Source: Maricaulis sp. (GTDB taxonomy: Bacteria > Pseudomonadota > Alphaproteobacteria > Caulobacterales > Maricaulaceae). Taken from it: DNA of 64,000 bases. Shown here piece after piece: positions 1 through 7,937 of this stretch; position 1 is the first letter of the stretch, and the number at the start of each line of letters is the position of its first letter. The DNA is taken from the NCBI RefSeq assembly GCF_017642925.1, contig NZ_JAEPOL010000011.1, positions 62,001-126,000 on the forward strand, written 5' to 3'. Below the pieces are notes generated by a model, which searched no databases, was not told the origin of the DNA, and saw nothing but the letters and a program-made list of their open reading frames with translations. The position numbers and the translations under genes are program-made.

Positions 1-369
1 GCCCGGCACCAGGCGCGGGATGTTGGAAATCACGATCGGCTCGCGGAAGACAACGCCGCCGAGAATGTTGCGGATCGTGCCGTTCGGCGAGCGCCACATC
101 TTCTTCAGGCCGAATTCCTCGACGCGGGCTTCGTCCGGCGTGATCGTGGCGCATTTCACGCCGACGCCGTATTCCTTGATCGCGTTGGCGGCGTCGATCG
201 TGATCTGGTCGTCCGTCTCGTCACGCTTGGTGACCGAGAGGTCGTAGTATTTCAGATCAATGTCGAGATAGGGCAGGATCAGCTTGTCCTTGATCATCTG
301 CCAGATGATGCGGGTCATCTCGTCGCCGTCGAGCTCGACGACCGGGGTATCGACTTTGATCTTCGCCAT
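1..369 (-). CDS. icd: NADP-dependent isocitrate dehydrogenase, N-terminal part (runs off the left edge)
   Basis: The first 123 codons are visible, starting at the ATG at 369. The protein begins [20 protein letters not shown], the characteristic start of the eukaryote-like dimeric NADP-isocitrate dehydrogenase of alphaproteobacteria. It continues with the family's conserved KCATITPDE and [14 protein letters not shown] stretches, which form part of the substrate-binding region. The enzyme oxidatively decarboxylates isocitrate to 2-oxoglutarate in the TCA cycle, in the cytosol. The C-terminal two thirds lie outside the window. The upstream gap to 575 is shared with a divergent peptidase gene. 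Confidence 0.95.
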   Translation of the reverse strand, partial: MAKIKVDTPVVELDGDEMTRIIWQMIKDKLILPYLDIDLKYYDLSVTKRDETDDQITIDAANAIKEYGVGVKCATITPDEARVEEFGLKKMWRSPNGTIRNILGGVVFREPIVISNIPRLVPG

Positions 370-575
370 GGGTGTTCTGCTTTCTTTTCGGACGTACGGG
401 AGGTGCGCCCGCGAGCGCACGAGAGAATTTGCGCGCTCTCTAGCATCGGTCATTGAGTCAAGGAAGGCCCGGCCTGAAAAAGCGCGCGCCTGTCCGCGGC
501 CGTAACTTTCGCTCCTGCCACGAACATTGTTAACTGCCATTGGCGCCGGGGGGCGTGTCGGCACGGGGACGTATA

Positions 576-2015
576 ATGACAGTCATTCGGATCGGGTTTG
601 CACTGGCGCTCGCCATGATCGCTTCAGCCTGTGACGGTGCGGGCGGTGCGACGGTGGACAGCGCGGCCCTGATCGAGGGCACGGGTGTGACCGCAACGGT
701 TTCGGAGCGGGCCGATGGCCGGTTCGACGTCGACTATGTCTTTGCGGCGCCGCAGACCGCCATGATCTTCAGCCGGTCCACGGGCGATTATCGCGTGGGC
801 GCCTGGGAGGTCGCAGGAGAGGGCGTGCGTCTCGAGCGTCTCAACGGTTTCGACACGCTGGTATTCGATGCGCCCCTATCGCAGGTCTCGCTGGTTGCCG
901 AGCCGCGCTTCGTCAATCCGGAGGGCGATTACAGCCCCTTCGTCGACTTTTCCGATGGCGGTCTCGCCCTGTTCACCGGCCAGTTCGACCTGATGCCCGT
1001 GGCAGACGCCGGTGCCGCTGCGGCGCTGGACGGCCGTCTCGACCGCTGGCGCGGCGACCAGCCCGTGCTCGGTGTGCGGGTCCGCTCCGGCCGGCGGATG
1101 GTGTTCGAAGGGGCCGTTCGCGAGGGCGCGATCGAAGACGTGTCGCTCGGCGGGGGAAGCTTCGTTTATCTCGGCGATGGCGAGATCGTTGAGGGCCGCA
1201 GCTATATCGGCGTCATCGACCGGGGGCTGCCGGACTGGGTGCTGGCATCCATCGATCGGGACATGGAGGCGATCTTCGCGCTCTATGAAACGCGCTGGCA
1301 GCGTCCGCTCGACGAACGGGCCGTGCTCTATTTCGCCTTTGGCGGCTACGACAATCCGGGTTTTTCCAACAAGGGCGGCGTCTCCGGATCGGTGATCATG
1401 CTGGACACGTCCGGTGAGGCGATGCGAACGGAATCGCCGCGTCTGCGCAATTATCTCAACTGGTTTTTCGCCCACGAGGTGGCACACCAGTTCCAGAATG
1501 CCAGCGGCGCCCGCAATGGCGACACGGCGGACAGCTGGATCCATGAAGGCGGCGCCAACACGATGGCGAATGCGCTGGTTGCGGGCATGACCGACAATCC
1601 GCAGGCCTATCTCGATGCCGCCTATGCCCGGGCCTGGACTGACTGTCTTCCTACGCTGCAGGACGGTCCGCTGCGCGGTGCGGGGGCTCGCGGCTATTTC
1701 GGCGCATATTACGACTGCGGGTCCCTGGTCTCGCTGATCGCCGAGGCCGGTGCACCGAACGGGGACATCTATGCGATATGGCAGGCGATGCAGTCCGCCG
1801 CACTCGACATGGACGAGCCGGTCAGCGCCGATCTTTTCTTCGCGGCCATGTCGGGCCTGGGGGCGGATGCGGATCTCGTCCGGCAATTGCGCCGGATCGT
1901 GATCGAGGGCGTCGTTGATCCGGCCGGCGAGCTGCGGGAGGCGATGGCAATGACGCCTTTGTCTCCTGAGTTTGACGAGGCTGGTCAGCTGACCGGCTTC
2001 GGCGCGCAGAACTAG
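576..2015 (+). CDS. Lipoprotein gluzincin metallopeptidase (M1-like), substrate unknown
   Basis: This 479-residue protein has a lipoprotein-type signal: a hydrophobic stretch ending MIASAC, with the lipobox cysteine near residue 19. A zinc-peptidase site HEVAH lies at about residues 300-304, and the third ligand is probably E324 in WIHEGGAN. This HExxH plus distal Glu layout is that of M1/M61 gluzincins, but the rest looks lineage-specific and the protein is shorter than a typical M1 aminopeptidase. A TTG 36 bases upstream would also keep the frame; the ATG at 576 was chosen because the signal peptide starts there. The role is probably peptide hydrolysis in the periplasm or at the outer membrane. 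It converges with the GT-C-like gene. Confidence 0.75.
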   Translation: MTVIRIGFALALAMIASACDGAGGATVDSAALIEGTGVTATVSERADGRFDVDYVFAAPQTAMIFSRSTGDYRVGAWEVAGEGVRLERLNGFDTLVFDAPLSQVSLVAEPRFVNPEGDYSPFVDFSDGGLALFTGQFDLMPVADAGAAAALDGRLDRWRGDQPVLGVRVRSGRRMVFEGAVREGAIEDVSLGGGSFVYLGDGEIVEGRSYIGVIDRGLPDWVLASIDRDMEAIFALYETRWQRPLDERAVLYFAFGGYDNPGFSNKGGVSGSVIMLDTSGEAMRTESPRLRNYLNWFFAHEVAHQFQNASGARNGDTADSWIHEGGANTMANALVAGMTDNPQAYLDAAYARAWTDCLPTLQDGPLRGAGARGYFGAYYDCGSLVSLIAEAGAPNGDIYAIWQAMQSAALDMDEPVSADLFFAAMSGLGADADLVRQLRRIVIEGVVDPAGELREAMAMTPLSPEFDEAGQLTGFGAQN

Positions 2016-2116
2016 AGCAGGATCGTTTCCTGCGGAATCGCCCCTGCCCCAGAATCCTGGGTGATCGCGTGATCGAACCGGTGAACCGGTTCCCACTTCA
2101 CCTGACCACGCTCCTA
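2014..2116. repeat. Intergenic palindromic element joining two convergent genes
   Basis: The whole gap between the stop codons of two convergent genes is one imperfect inverted structure: AGAGC at the left, GCTC(C)T at the right, and an inner GAACCGG / CCGGTTC inverted repeat. From memory this resembles the short repeats containing CCGGTTCCCACTT that are dispersed in Rhizobiales and Caulobacterales genomes. It may act as a bidirectional terminator. A genome-wide copy count would settle whether it is a repeat. Confidence 0.5.
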
Positions 2117-4657
2117 GCGGCTGCCCAGCAGATCAAGATAGGACTGGCGCGTGAAACGCGGCTTGATGCCGGCCTCCAGCTCGCGGATGACAAAGGTGCT
2201 GTCCGCGTTGGAGAGCCGGGCCTCCAGCGTGACATTCAGGCCCTGAAGGTCAGGCAGAAGCTCTGCCATCCGGACGGTTCCCGGTTGATCGTCGCCGAGG
2301 CAGGGACGTTGCGTGTGCCGCGCGACCAAAGCCCGATCGTCCTTGTATACACCGAATGTCAGGATCAGATTGGCGTCGGCCGGGCAGGTATAGGTGAAGC
2401 TGACGCTAGCGGACTCCGCATCGTCCTGCGGGACAGGGAAGGTGATCCGCAAAGTGTCGTCCGCCGCCAGTCCGTCGACGGTCTGGGACTGGTCGACAAG
2501 CGGTGCCAGTTCTGGCGTGCTCGCCGCGGAAACCGGGAAGGCGAGGGTGTTGTCCAGCATGAATACCTGGTGGCCCGGGAAGTCGAACACGGCCCAGCTG
2601 TTGGTGCGGAGGACGCTGTAGATATCCGGGTACAGCCAATGGCGTTTTGCCTCCGTCCCGACAACCACTACGTCCGGCGCGAGGGTGCTCAGTGCCGTGA
2701 TAAAATGCTCGCTCGTGCGCGCCTGGTGCAGATAGTGCCGGGCATTGACGGTATACCAGCCATCCTCGAAGTTCAGCGCGCCCGACGGGCCGATCGAGGT
2801 CGACAGGTACAGGCGTCGCCGGGGCGACGGGCTCAGGCCGTCGAGCATGGCGTTGATCCTGGCTGATGTCGCGCCAAACTCGGCCAGCGTATCGCGGCTC
2901 TTGGGGTGCAGGGCCTGGAAGATATTGTATTCCGCCAGGTGATAACTGCCGGTGGGAAGCAGTACGATCTGCAACCCGCAAAGGGCCGTCAGGGCCAGGA
3001 CGGTTGCCCGGAATGCGGCCGGGACCGGCGCGCAAAGCGCAAGCACTGTGCCTGTGGCAATGGCCAGCAGGGCCGGGAAAACCGGCCATAGCAGCCGCAG
3101 ATCGTTCTGCAGGGCGGTCAGGGTGCCGACGGCGGTCAGAAGACCGGCCAGAATGACCAGCCATACCCGCAGTCCCCTGACGAGGGCAGCGGCCGCAGCG
3201 GGCAGGGCAAGCAGCAGGCCCGCGCCCGCCGATCCGCGCAGGTCGTGGGGCGATACGGATTGGGTGTCGAACACCAGGCGGACAAACAAGTCGAGGCTGG
3301 CGAAGCCCTCATGCGGGGTCCGGTGCTGGTTCGGCGGGTAGAAGTCCGATTGGAAAATCTGGTTGTAGTACGGAAAGACCGGGTTTCCCGTCAGCAGGAA
3401 GGTGGCCAGCACGACCGGCACCACAAGCGCGGTCATCGCGATTGCGGTCGCGGCGGTCAGGGTCGCGATGGACTGGATCGGGCGGCGATGCCGCATGAAC
3501 AGCGTTGCGACGGCGAGCGCATACAGGAAAACGCTCATCACCCAGGCCGAATTCTTGGAAGCGGCGGCGCCGGCGAGGCACAGACCGAAGCCGAGGAGAC
3601 AGGGTGCTGCGGCCGCCGTCGTGCGGGACTTCAGCGCGAGAACCAGTGCCGTCATCGCGCCCGTGATGAACATGGCGACGGCATTGTCATAGTAGAAATC
3701 GCCGGAGAGCTTCAGCAGCACCGGAGTGGTGATCACGATTGCGCCCGCGGCCCAGCCGGCGATGCGAGAGCGGCAAATCGTGTGTGCGATCACGCCAGCG
3801 CATGCCGCATAGAGGCCGGCCTGGACACAGTTCAGGGCCCGGGCGCCGCCTTCTCCCGCCATCAGATAGGCTGAGCCGGCGAGGTGCAGCCCGCCCAGCG
3901 GCTGCAGCCCCCAGGCGGCGCGCCAGGGGGCCTGGTGCCAGTCACCGTGAACCCGCAAATGTTCGAAATAGCCCTGGTATGCGGCCCGGGCGTCGGGACC
4001 GAGCTCAGGCAACAGACTCATCAATGCGAAGGTCAGGAAGCCTGCGATGCCGAGGAGCGCGAATCCGGCCGGCGCGCGGTGCACCGAACGGCCGGCGCTG
4101 GCGAGGCAAAGCCGGGTGAAGCTGCGTCCGTCGGGGCCGAGCGCGACCCAGGCCAGAGCACCCAGCGCCAGGTATGCGGCAAAATGTGTGTTCGCCGTAT
4201 TCAGCGGGACCCAGAACGCCGCCCAGAGCGCGCCGCTGACCAGTGCGAGCCCCGCCACGGTGCAGACAATCAGCAGGCCGCCGCCGGGGCGGGCTTTCGC
4301 GCTGCGGGAAAACAGGCCTGTCGAGATCCGCCAGACAACAGCGAGCCCCAGCAGCGTCGATGCCCCCAGCTGCACGAGCAGTCCGGCGGCAACACCGGGC
4401 CCCCAGCTGAACAGCAGGAACAGGATGACGGGCAGCCAGGCGATCCATTTGCGCGTCCTGTCGAGAAAAGGACGGACGATCAGCATGGTTGCGACCGTCG
4501 CAAGGGCGGGCAGGAAAAACGTCCAGATGCCACCGACGCCCGGAAGCCATCGCGCCGAAGACTCAGCGGGCCAGAGGACAAAAACGGCGAGCGCAACGAG
4601 AACGACAACGCCGGTGAGCGCTGCCGTCGCGACGGGAATGACAGCCGCTCTAGTCAT
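2114..4657 (-). CDS. Large polytopic membrane protein, GT-C/ArnT-like glycosyltransferase candidate
   Basis: This 847-residue protein has many hydrophobic segments over roughly the first 600 residues and a soluble C-terminal domain of about 250 residues. That is the architecture of GT-C transferases, which move sugars from polyprenyl phosphate donors to acceptors on the periplasmic face. An acidic loop (LLPELGPDAR) in the first half could hold a catalytic acid, but no motif is decisive. The ATG at 4657 was chosen because it overlaps the stop of the upstream GT2 gene by 8 bases, indicating translational coupling; a start at 4741 lies deep inside GT2. With GT2 and the divergent SMR-like gene it forms an ArnT/ArnC/ArnE-like set. 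The transferred sugar and acceptor are unknown. Confidence 0.65.
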   Translation of the reverse strand: MTRAAVIPVATAALTGVVVLVALAVFVLWPAESSARWLPGVGGIWTFFLPALATVATMLIVRPFLDRTRKWIAWLPVILFLLFSWGPGVAAGLLVQLGASTLLGLAVVWRISTGLFSRSAKARPGGGLLIVCTVAGLALVSGALWAAFWVPLNTANTHFAAYLALGALAWVALGPDGRSFTRLCLASAGRSVHRAPAGFALLGIAGFLTFALMSLLPELGPDARAAYQGYFEHLRVHGDWHQAPWRAAWGLQPLGGLHLAGSAYLMAGEGGARALNCVQAGLYAACAGVIAHTICRSRIAGWAAGAIVITTPVLLKLSGDFYYDNAVAMFITGAMTALVLALKSRTTAAAAPCLLGFGLCLAGAAASKNSAWVMSVFLYALAVATLFMRHRRPIQSIATLTAATAIAMTALVVPVVLATFLLTGNPVFPYYNQIFQSDFYPPNQHRTPHEGFASLDLFVRLVFDTQSVSPHDLRGSAGAGLLLALPAAAAALVRGLRVWLVILAGLLTAVGTLTALQNDLRLLWPVFPALLAIATGTVLALCAPVPAAFRATVLALTALCGLQIVLLPTGSYHLAEYNIFQALHPKSRDTLAEFGATSARINAMLDGLSPSPRRRLYLSTSIGPSGALNFEDGWYTVNARHYLHQARTSEHFITALSTLAPDVVVVGTEAKRHWLYPDIYSVLRTNSWAVFDFPGHQVFMLDNTLAFPVSAASTPELAPLVDQSQTVDGLAADDTLRITFPVPQDDAESASVSFTYTCPADANLILTFGVYKDDRALVARHTQRPCLGDDQPGTVRMAELLPDLQGLNVTLEARLSNADSTFVIRELEAGIKPRFTRQSYLDLLGSR

Positions 4658-5714
4658 CAGTCTCGAACTGGCTGGCGGGGCGGCCGACACCGATACCGAG
4701 AAGCCAGGAAATCGGCTGTTTCGGTTCCTTGCCGATGTCATAGTTGAGGAAACCGACGAGGAAGATCGTTGAGAGAATGACCAGGACCTCGAGCAGGGCG
4801 ACGGCGCCGCCCGAGCGGGGAATGCCGGTCAGTACGCTCTGCGTCCAAGCCGACACCACGCCCAGCGTGCCGAAAACCGCGAACACAAGGCCCAGGAAGA
4901 GCAGCACGCTGCCGGGATTAAAGTCGCGGAGCACATACTGGTAGAAGAGCCGCTTGGCGAGCGTGACAACGTGCCGTCCGGCGAATTGAAAAAGCTCCGA
5001 GCGGACATCGAGGCTGCTTTCCTCGTCGCCGTAGACCGCATTGTGCGGAATTTCGACGACCTTGGCGCCCAGAGTGTTGATCCGGAACAAGAGGTCGGTC
5101 TCGAAGAAGTACCGCTTCGCAAGCTTCTCGACGGGCAGGCATTCCGCAAGCCGGCGGTCGATTGCGATATAGCCATTCGTCGGGTCTGAAAGGGAGTAGT
5201 ACCCGGTGGAGAACCGGCTGATGAAGGTGAGGGCGAGGTTTCCGGCTCGCCGGGCGAAAGGCATGGTCTCGGACGCTTCCAGGTAGAAGAACCGGTTGCC
5301 CTTCACATAGTCGGCCTGGCCGTTGACAATCGGTGCCGCGAAGTTGCCGGCAAGCGTGGCATCCATCTGTCCGTCGCCGTCGACCTTGACCAGCACATCC
5401 GCACCGCGCGCCATCGCCTCCCGCATGCCGGTCAGCACCGCACCGCCCACGCCCTGATTCCGGTCGTGACGCACGACCGTTACCCGCGGGTCGGTACAAG
5501 TCTGTTCGACGAAGTCGCCGCTTTTCTCGGGGCAGGCGTCATCAACCACGATGATCATAGAGACTTCGCGTCCGACATCCCCGATAACGCCCAGAATGTG
5601 ATCGCGAACCCGATAGGCGGGAATGATCACGGCGATGCTCGACGGGGCCGGGGCCTCGGCCGAGGGATGACGGTGCGGACCCGGTCCTGTATCGCGATGG
5701 AGACTCACAGCCAT
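4650..5714 (-). CDS. GT2 glycosyltransferase, polyprenyl-phosphate sugar synthase type (DPM1/ArnC-like)
   Basis: This 354-residue protein has a GT-A domain: AVIIPAYR at about residues 28-35, VVDDACP at 56-62, and the metal-binding region KVDGDGQMD around 110-118. Two hydrophobic segments lie in the last 90 residues. This layout is that of dolichyl/undecaprenyl-phosphate glycosyltransferases, which load a nucleotide-sugar onto a polyprenyl phosphate at the cytosolic face of the inner membrane. The product would feed the overlapping downstream GT-C-like protein. The first 25 residues are low-complexity and proline-rich, so the true start may be slightly internal. Confidence 0.85.
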   Translation of the reverse strand: MAVSLHRDTGPGPHRHPSAEAPAPSSIAVIIPAYRVRDHILGVIGDVGREVSMIIVVDDACPEKSGDFVEQTCTDPRVTVVRHDRNQGVGGAVLTGMREAMARGADVLVKVDGDGQMDATLAGNFAAPIVNGQADYVKGNRFFYLEASETMPFARRAGNLALTFISRFSTGYYSLSDPTNGYIAIDRRLAECLPVEKLAKRYFFETDLLFRINTLGAKVVEIPHNAVYGDEESSLDVRSELFQFAGRHVVTLAKRLFYQYVLRDFNPGSVLLFLGLVFAVFGTLGVVSAWTQSVLTGIPRSGGAVALLEVLVILSTIFLVGFLNYDIGKEPKQPISWLLGIGVGRPASQFETDD

Positions 5715-5825
5715 CCCTTGGTCATTCTCATGCTGGCCAAAGGCGCTATCATGACGCGAAGGGCATTGGAAGTTGTATTGCGGACGGCCGGGCGCTGCCG
5801 TGGGCCGGAACGCGAGGGGGACAAG

Positions 5826-6170
5826 ATGAAACTCGCCGTGCTCGTCCTGTTTTCAGTCCTGCTTGCGAGCGGGCAGGTGGCGTTCAAGTTTGCCGCGATC
5901 GATATCAAGGCGCGGGTCGAGGCAATCGGCGGTCTCTGGGCCTATGCCTCATTGCCGCTGTTCGCGGCGCTTGTGATCTATGCCGGTGCGACGGCGCTCT
6001 GGGTCTGGATCCTGACCGACACACCGCTCTCGCGCGCCTATCCTTTCGCACTGCTCGGCGCGATTTTCGTACCCGCGGCCTCGGTTGTCCTGTTCGGCGA
6101 GAGCCTGACCTGGTCCTATCCGGTCGGCCTGCTCCTGGTGTGTCTGGGCGTTTATCTGTGCGTGCGCTGA
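5826..6170 (+). CDS. Small four-TM SMR/EamA-like transporter, ArnE-type flippase candidate
   Basis: This 114-residue, four-helix protein has the size and fold of small multidrug resistance proteins. The membrane Glu14 that EmrE uses for drug/proton exchange appears to be leucine here. That argues against drug efflux and for the ArnE/ArnF subgroup, which flips undecaprenyl-linked sugars. It is divergent from the GT2 and GT-C-like genes, which supports that reading. The ATG at 5826 follows the purine-rich ribosome site GAGGGGGA; longer in-frame starts upstream overlap the GT2 gene and lack a membrane segment. Confidence 0.7.
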   Translation: MKLAVLVLFSVLLASGQVAFKFAAIDIKARVEAIGGLWAYASLPLFAALVIYAGATALWVWILTDTPLSRAYPFALLGAIFVPAASVVLFGESLTWSYPVGLLLVCLGVYLCVR

Positions 6171-6230
6171 GCGCCTGACCGGCGTGCAAGCCACTTGATC
6201 TGTCGTGCACAACGGGACATGACGCGCACC

Positions 6231-6992
6231 ATGACGGACCAGCACCAGACCGGGCGCACAGCCCCCGCCTTCATCCTCCACACGCCCCAGCTGGGCGAGA
6301 ATATCGGCGCCGCCGCACGCGTGATGGGGAATTTCGGCCTGCCGGAACTCGTTGTACTCGATCCGCGGGACGGCTGGCCGAACGACAAGGCGATCACGAT
6401 GTCGGCGGGATCGCCGGTGCTGGACAATGCGCGCGTGGAATACCGGCTGGCCGACGCGACCCACGACTTTACCCGTCTCTACGCCACCACCGCGCGGCCG
6501 CGCGGCATGGAAAAACCGGTTCTCACCGCCCGCCAGGCGGTTGCCGAGATGCGGGCCGCCATCGCCGCCGGTGAACGGGTCGGTGTGATGTTCGGCGGCG
6601 AGAAGTCGGGCCTGCCCAATGAGGCGGTGACCATGGCCGACGCGATCATCACGCTGCCGGTCGATCGCAGCTTCTCCTCGCTCAATCTCGCCCAGGCGAT
6701 CGCCGTGATTGCCTATGAGTGGAAAGCCGAGGAAGCGCCGCCGGCCGAGTTCGAGCCGGTCTCGGATATCGCCAGGCGCGAAGATCTCGAACGCATGTTC
6801 GAGCATTTCGAATACGAGCTGGAGCGGGCCGGCTTCTTCTACCCGCCCTCCAAGACGCCGCTGATGGTGCAGAACCTGCGCAATGCCTTCATTCGCGGCC
6901 GCTGGACCGAGCAGGAAGTGCGCACCTTCCGAGGTGCGGTGAAAGCGCTGGCCCTGGGCCGCGGCAAGGCGAGGGTGGTGCGGGAGGACTAG
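6231..6992 (+). CDS. trmJ: SpoU/TrmH-family RNA methyltransferase, TrmJ-like
   Basis: This SPOUT methyltransferase of about 253 residues opens with FILHTPQLGENIGAAARVMGN, here split as FILHTPQLGENIG and AARVMGNFGL, the family's motif 1. It has the SAM-binding knot regions GVMFGGEKSGLPNE and LPVDRSFSSLNLAQA. By family it 2'-O-methylates tRNA position 32. A domain of about 80 residues follows, as in TrmJ. ATGs at 6219 and 6231 are both possible; 6231 was chosen because GGGAC then sits at usable spacing. Its last 34 bases are repeated at 7904-7937, and its stop codon overlaps the convergent receiver gene's stop. Confidence 0.88.
   Translation: MTDQHQTGRTAPAFILHTPQLGENIGAAARVMGNFGLPELVVLDPRDGWPNDKAITMSAGSPVLDNARVEYRLADATHDFTRLYATTARPRGMEKPVLTARQAVAEMRAAIAAGERVGVMFGGEKSGLPNEAVTMADAIITLPVDRSFSSLNLAQAIAVIAYEWKAEEAPPAEFEPVSDIARREDLERMFEHFEYELERAGFFYPPSKTPLMVQNLRNAFIRGRWTEQEVRTFRGAVKALALGRGKARVVRED
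6958..6991. repeat. Left copy of 34-bp direct repeat (3' end of trmJ), att-like
   Basis: These 34 bases (GCCGCGGCAAGGCG...GAGGACTA) form the last codons of trmJ and recur at 7904-7937 with one difference, A at 6972 against C at 7918. The change is AGG to CGG, so arginine is kept. The stop formed is TAG here and would be TAA at the other copy. The stop of the convergent receiver gene (CTA at 6989-6991) lies inside the repeat. Confidence 0.85.
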
Positions 6993-7735
6993 CGTCCCGA
7001 GCCGACCGCGGCGATGACCATATAGTATAGAGAAAATGGATTGTTGGTGTTACCGTTTCCTCCTTTTTCAATTGTGGATTGAAGATAATCGGGATTGCTG
7101 TCAGACGAATATATAATAAAAGGCGTGCTTAATCCTTTGTTTCTAATTTTCTTGAGCAAATCATACCCGGCTTGATTGCCCTCGGGGCGACTCATGTCGG
7201 AGATTAAACAGTCGTACCTCTGAACTTGCACTTTATTTATCGCTTCGTCGGTGCTGCGGACCTGATCGACGATTAGTCCAATTGACTCAAAGGCTTCTAC
7301 TTCCCAGGAGTTATTCTTCGGGTTGTCATCGATCCAGAGAATCTTTTTGCCGCGTGCTTTTTTAAGGAATTTATCAAGTGGTTCGTCTGTCGGCAATTGC
7401 TCTGTATTTTGATTTATGTCTGGCTTTGCTGAAGCTTTCACAAGAGCGGTATTTGCTTTGCTCTGTAACAATAAGAAATTTTCTTCATCCTTGAATTCTG
7501 ATGGCGGGTAAAGGCTGTGTGGATGTTTGGCGACTAGATAGACAAAACTTAAAAGTACCAAAATTGGAAATATAACAATAAATAAAATGATAAATAGACT
7601 TTGTAATTCTGTGATATTCTGGGAAAATGCACGAAATGCGACTGAAGTAGCGTAAACAAAGCTCAAAAAAAGTGCGATTATACCGAGTGGGCCGCGGCTG
7701 AATGCGTTGCTGCTTCGGTCAAAGTTATTGAGCAT
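6989..7735 (-). CDS. Membrane-anchored receiver-domain protein (2TM-REC), AT-rich accessory gene
   Basis: This 248-residue protein has two hydrophobic segments at about residues 15-35 and 46-68, a polar linker, then a CheY-like receiver domain from about residue 130. Visible receiver features are ILWIDDNP with the acidic pair D136/D137, the phosphoacceptor candidate D180 in LISDMSRPEGN, and the switch Ser at about 210. The conserved lysine before the last Pro (KP) is replaced by Asn (NNPF, 232-235), so phosphorylation chemistry may be altered. No output domain and no kinase neighbour are present. The start follows a strong AGGGGAGA. Base composition is far more AT-rich than both neighbours, indicating transfer. 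Its cellular role is unknown; signalling or defence is only a guess. Confidence 0.8.
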   Translation of the reverse strand: MLNNFDRSSNAFSRGPLGIIALFLSFVYATSVAFRAFSQNITELQSLFIILFIVIFPILVLLSFVYLVAKHPHSLYPPSEFKDEENFLLLQSKANTALVKASAKPDINQNTEQLPTDEPLDKFLKKARGKKILWIDDNPKNNSWEVEAFESIGLIVDQVRSTDEAINKVQVQRYDCLISDMSRPEGNQAGYDLLKKIRNKGLSTPFIIYSSDSNPDYLQSTIEKGGNGNTNNPFSLYYMVIAAVGSGR

Positions 7736-7903
7736 GAGAATCCATCTCCCCTGAGCGCGAGCAATATAACAAGAGAGGTGAGAATCTACAATTTATGGTT
7801 TGGTTTTGGGGGTTTGGTCAAGCAGTGCGGATGCTTGCTGCGCAGGGTGTCGATGACTCCGACAAAGTTTTGGTCCAAGCGCCAAGCATCACGTTAGTTC
7901 TGT

Positions 7904-7937
7904 GCCGCGGCAAGGCGCGGGTGGTGCGGGAGGACTA
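7904..7937. repeat. Right copy of 34-bp direct repeat, att-like
   Basis: This is the second copy of the trmJ 3' end, 33/34 identical to 6958-6991. It is not attached to a trmJ reading frame here. Its CTA (7935-7937) is the reverse-strand stop codon of the beta-lactamase-like gene. Confidence 0.85.

Larger units (their letters stand above)
6958..7937. mobile_element. Repeat-flanked 946-bp single-gene insertion at the trmJ 3' end
   Basis: Two 34-bp direct repeats (33/34 identical) bound an AT-rich segment in otherwise GC-rich DNA. Removing one repeat plus the insert would leave trmJ and the beta-lactamase-like gene convergent with overlapping stop codons. Duplication of a gene's 3' end with the host gene kept intact is the classic outcome of site-specific integration. 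No recombinase lies inside, so the element would be non-autonomous or a remnant. No attC-like palindrome of an integron cassette was recognised. The repeat is seen directly; the mechanism is inference. Confidence 0.6.

Noticed and set aside
7736-7903. Integron attC site behind the receiver gene
   Set aside because: A small CAAGCA/TGCTTG hairpin is present, but no paired R and L boxes with the usual core were found, and the flanking repeats are trmJ coding sequence.
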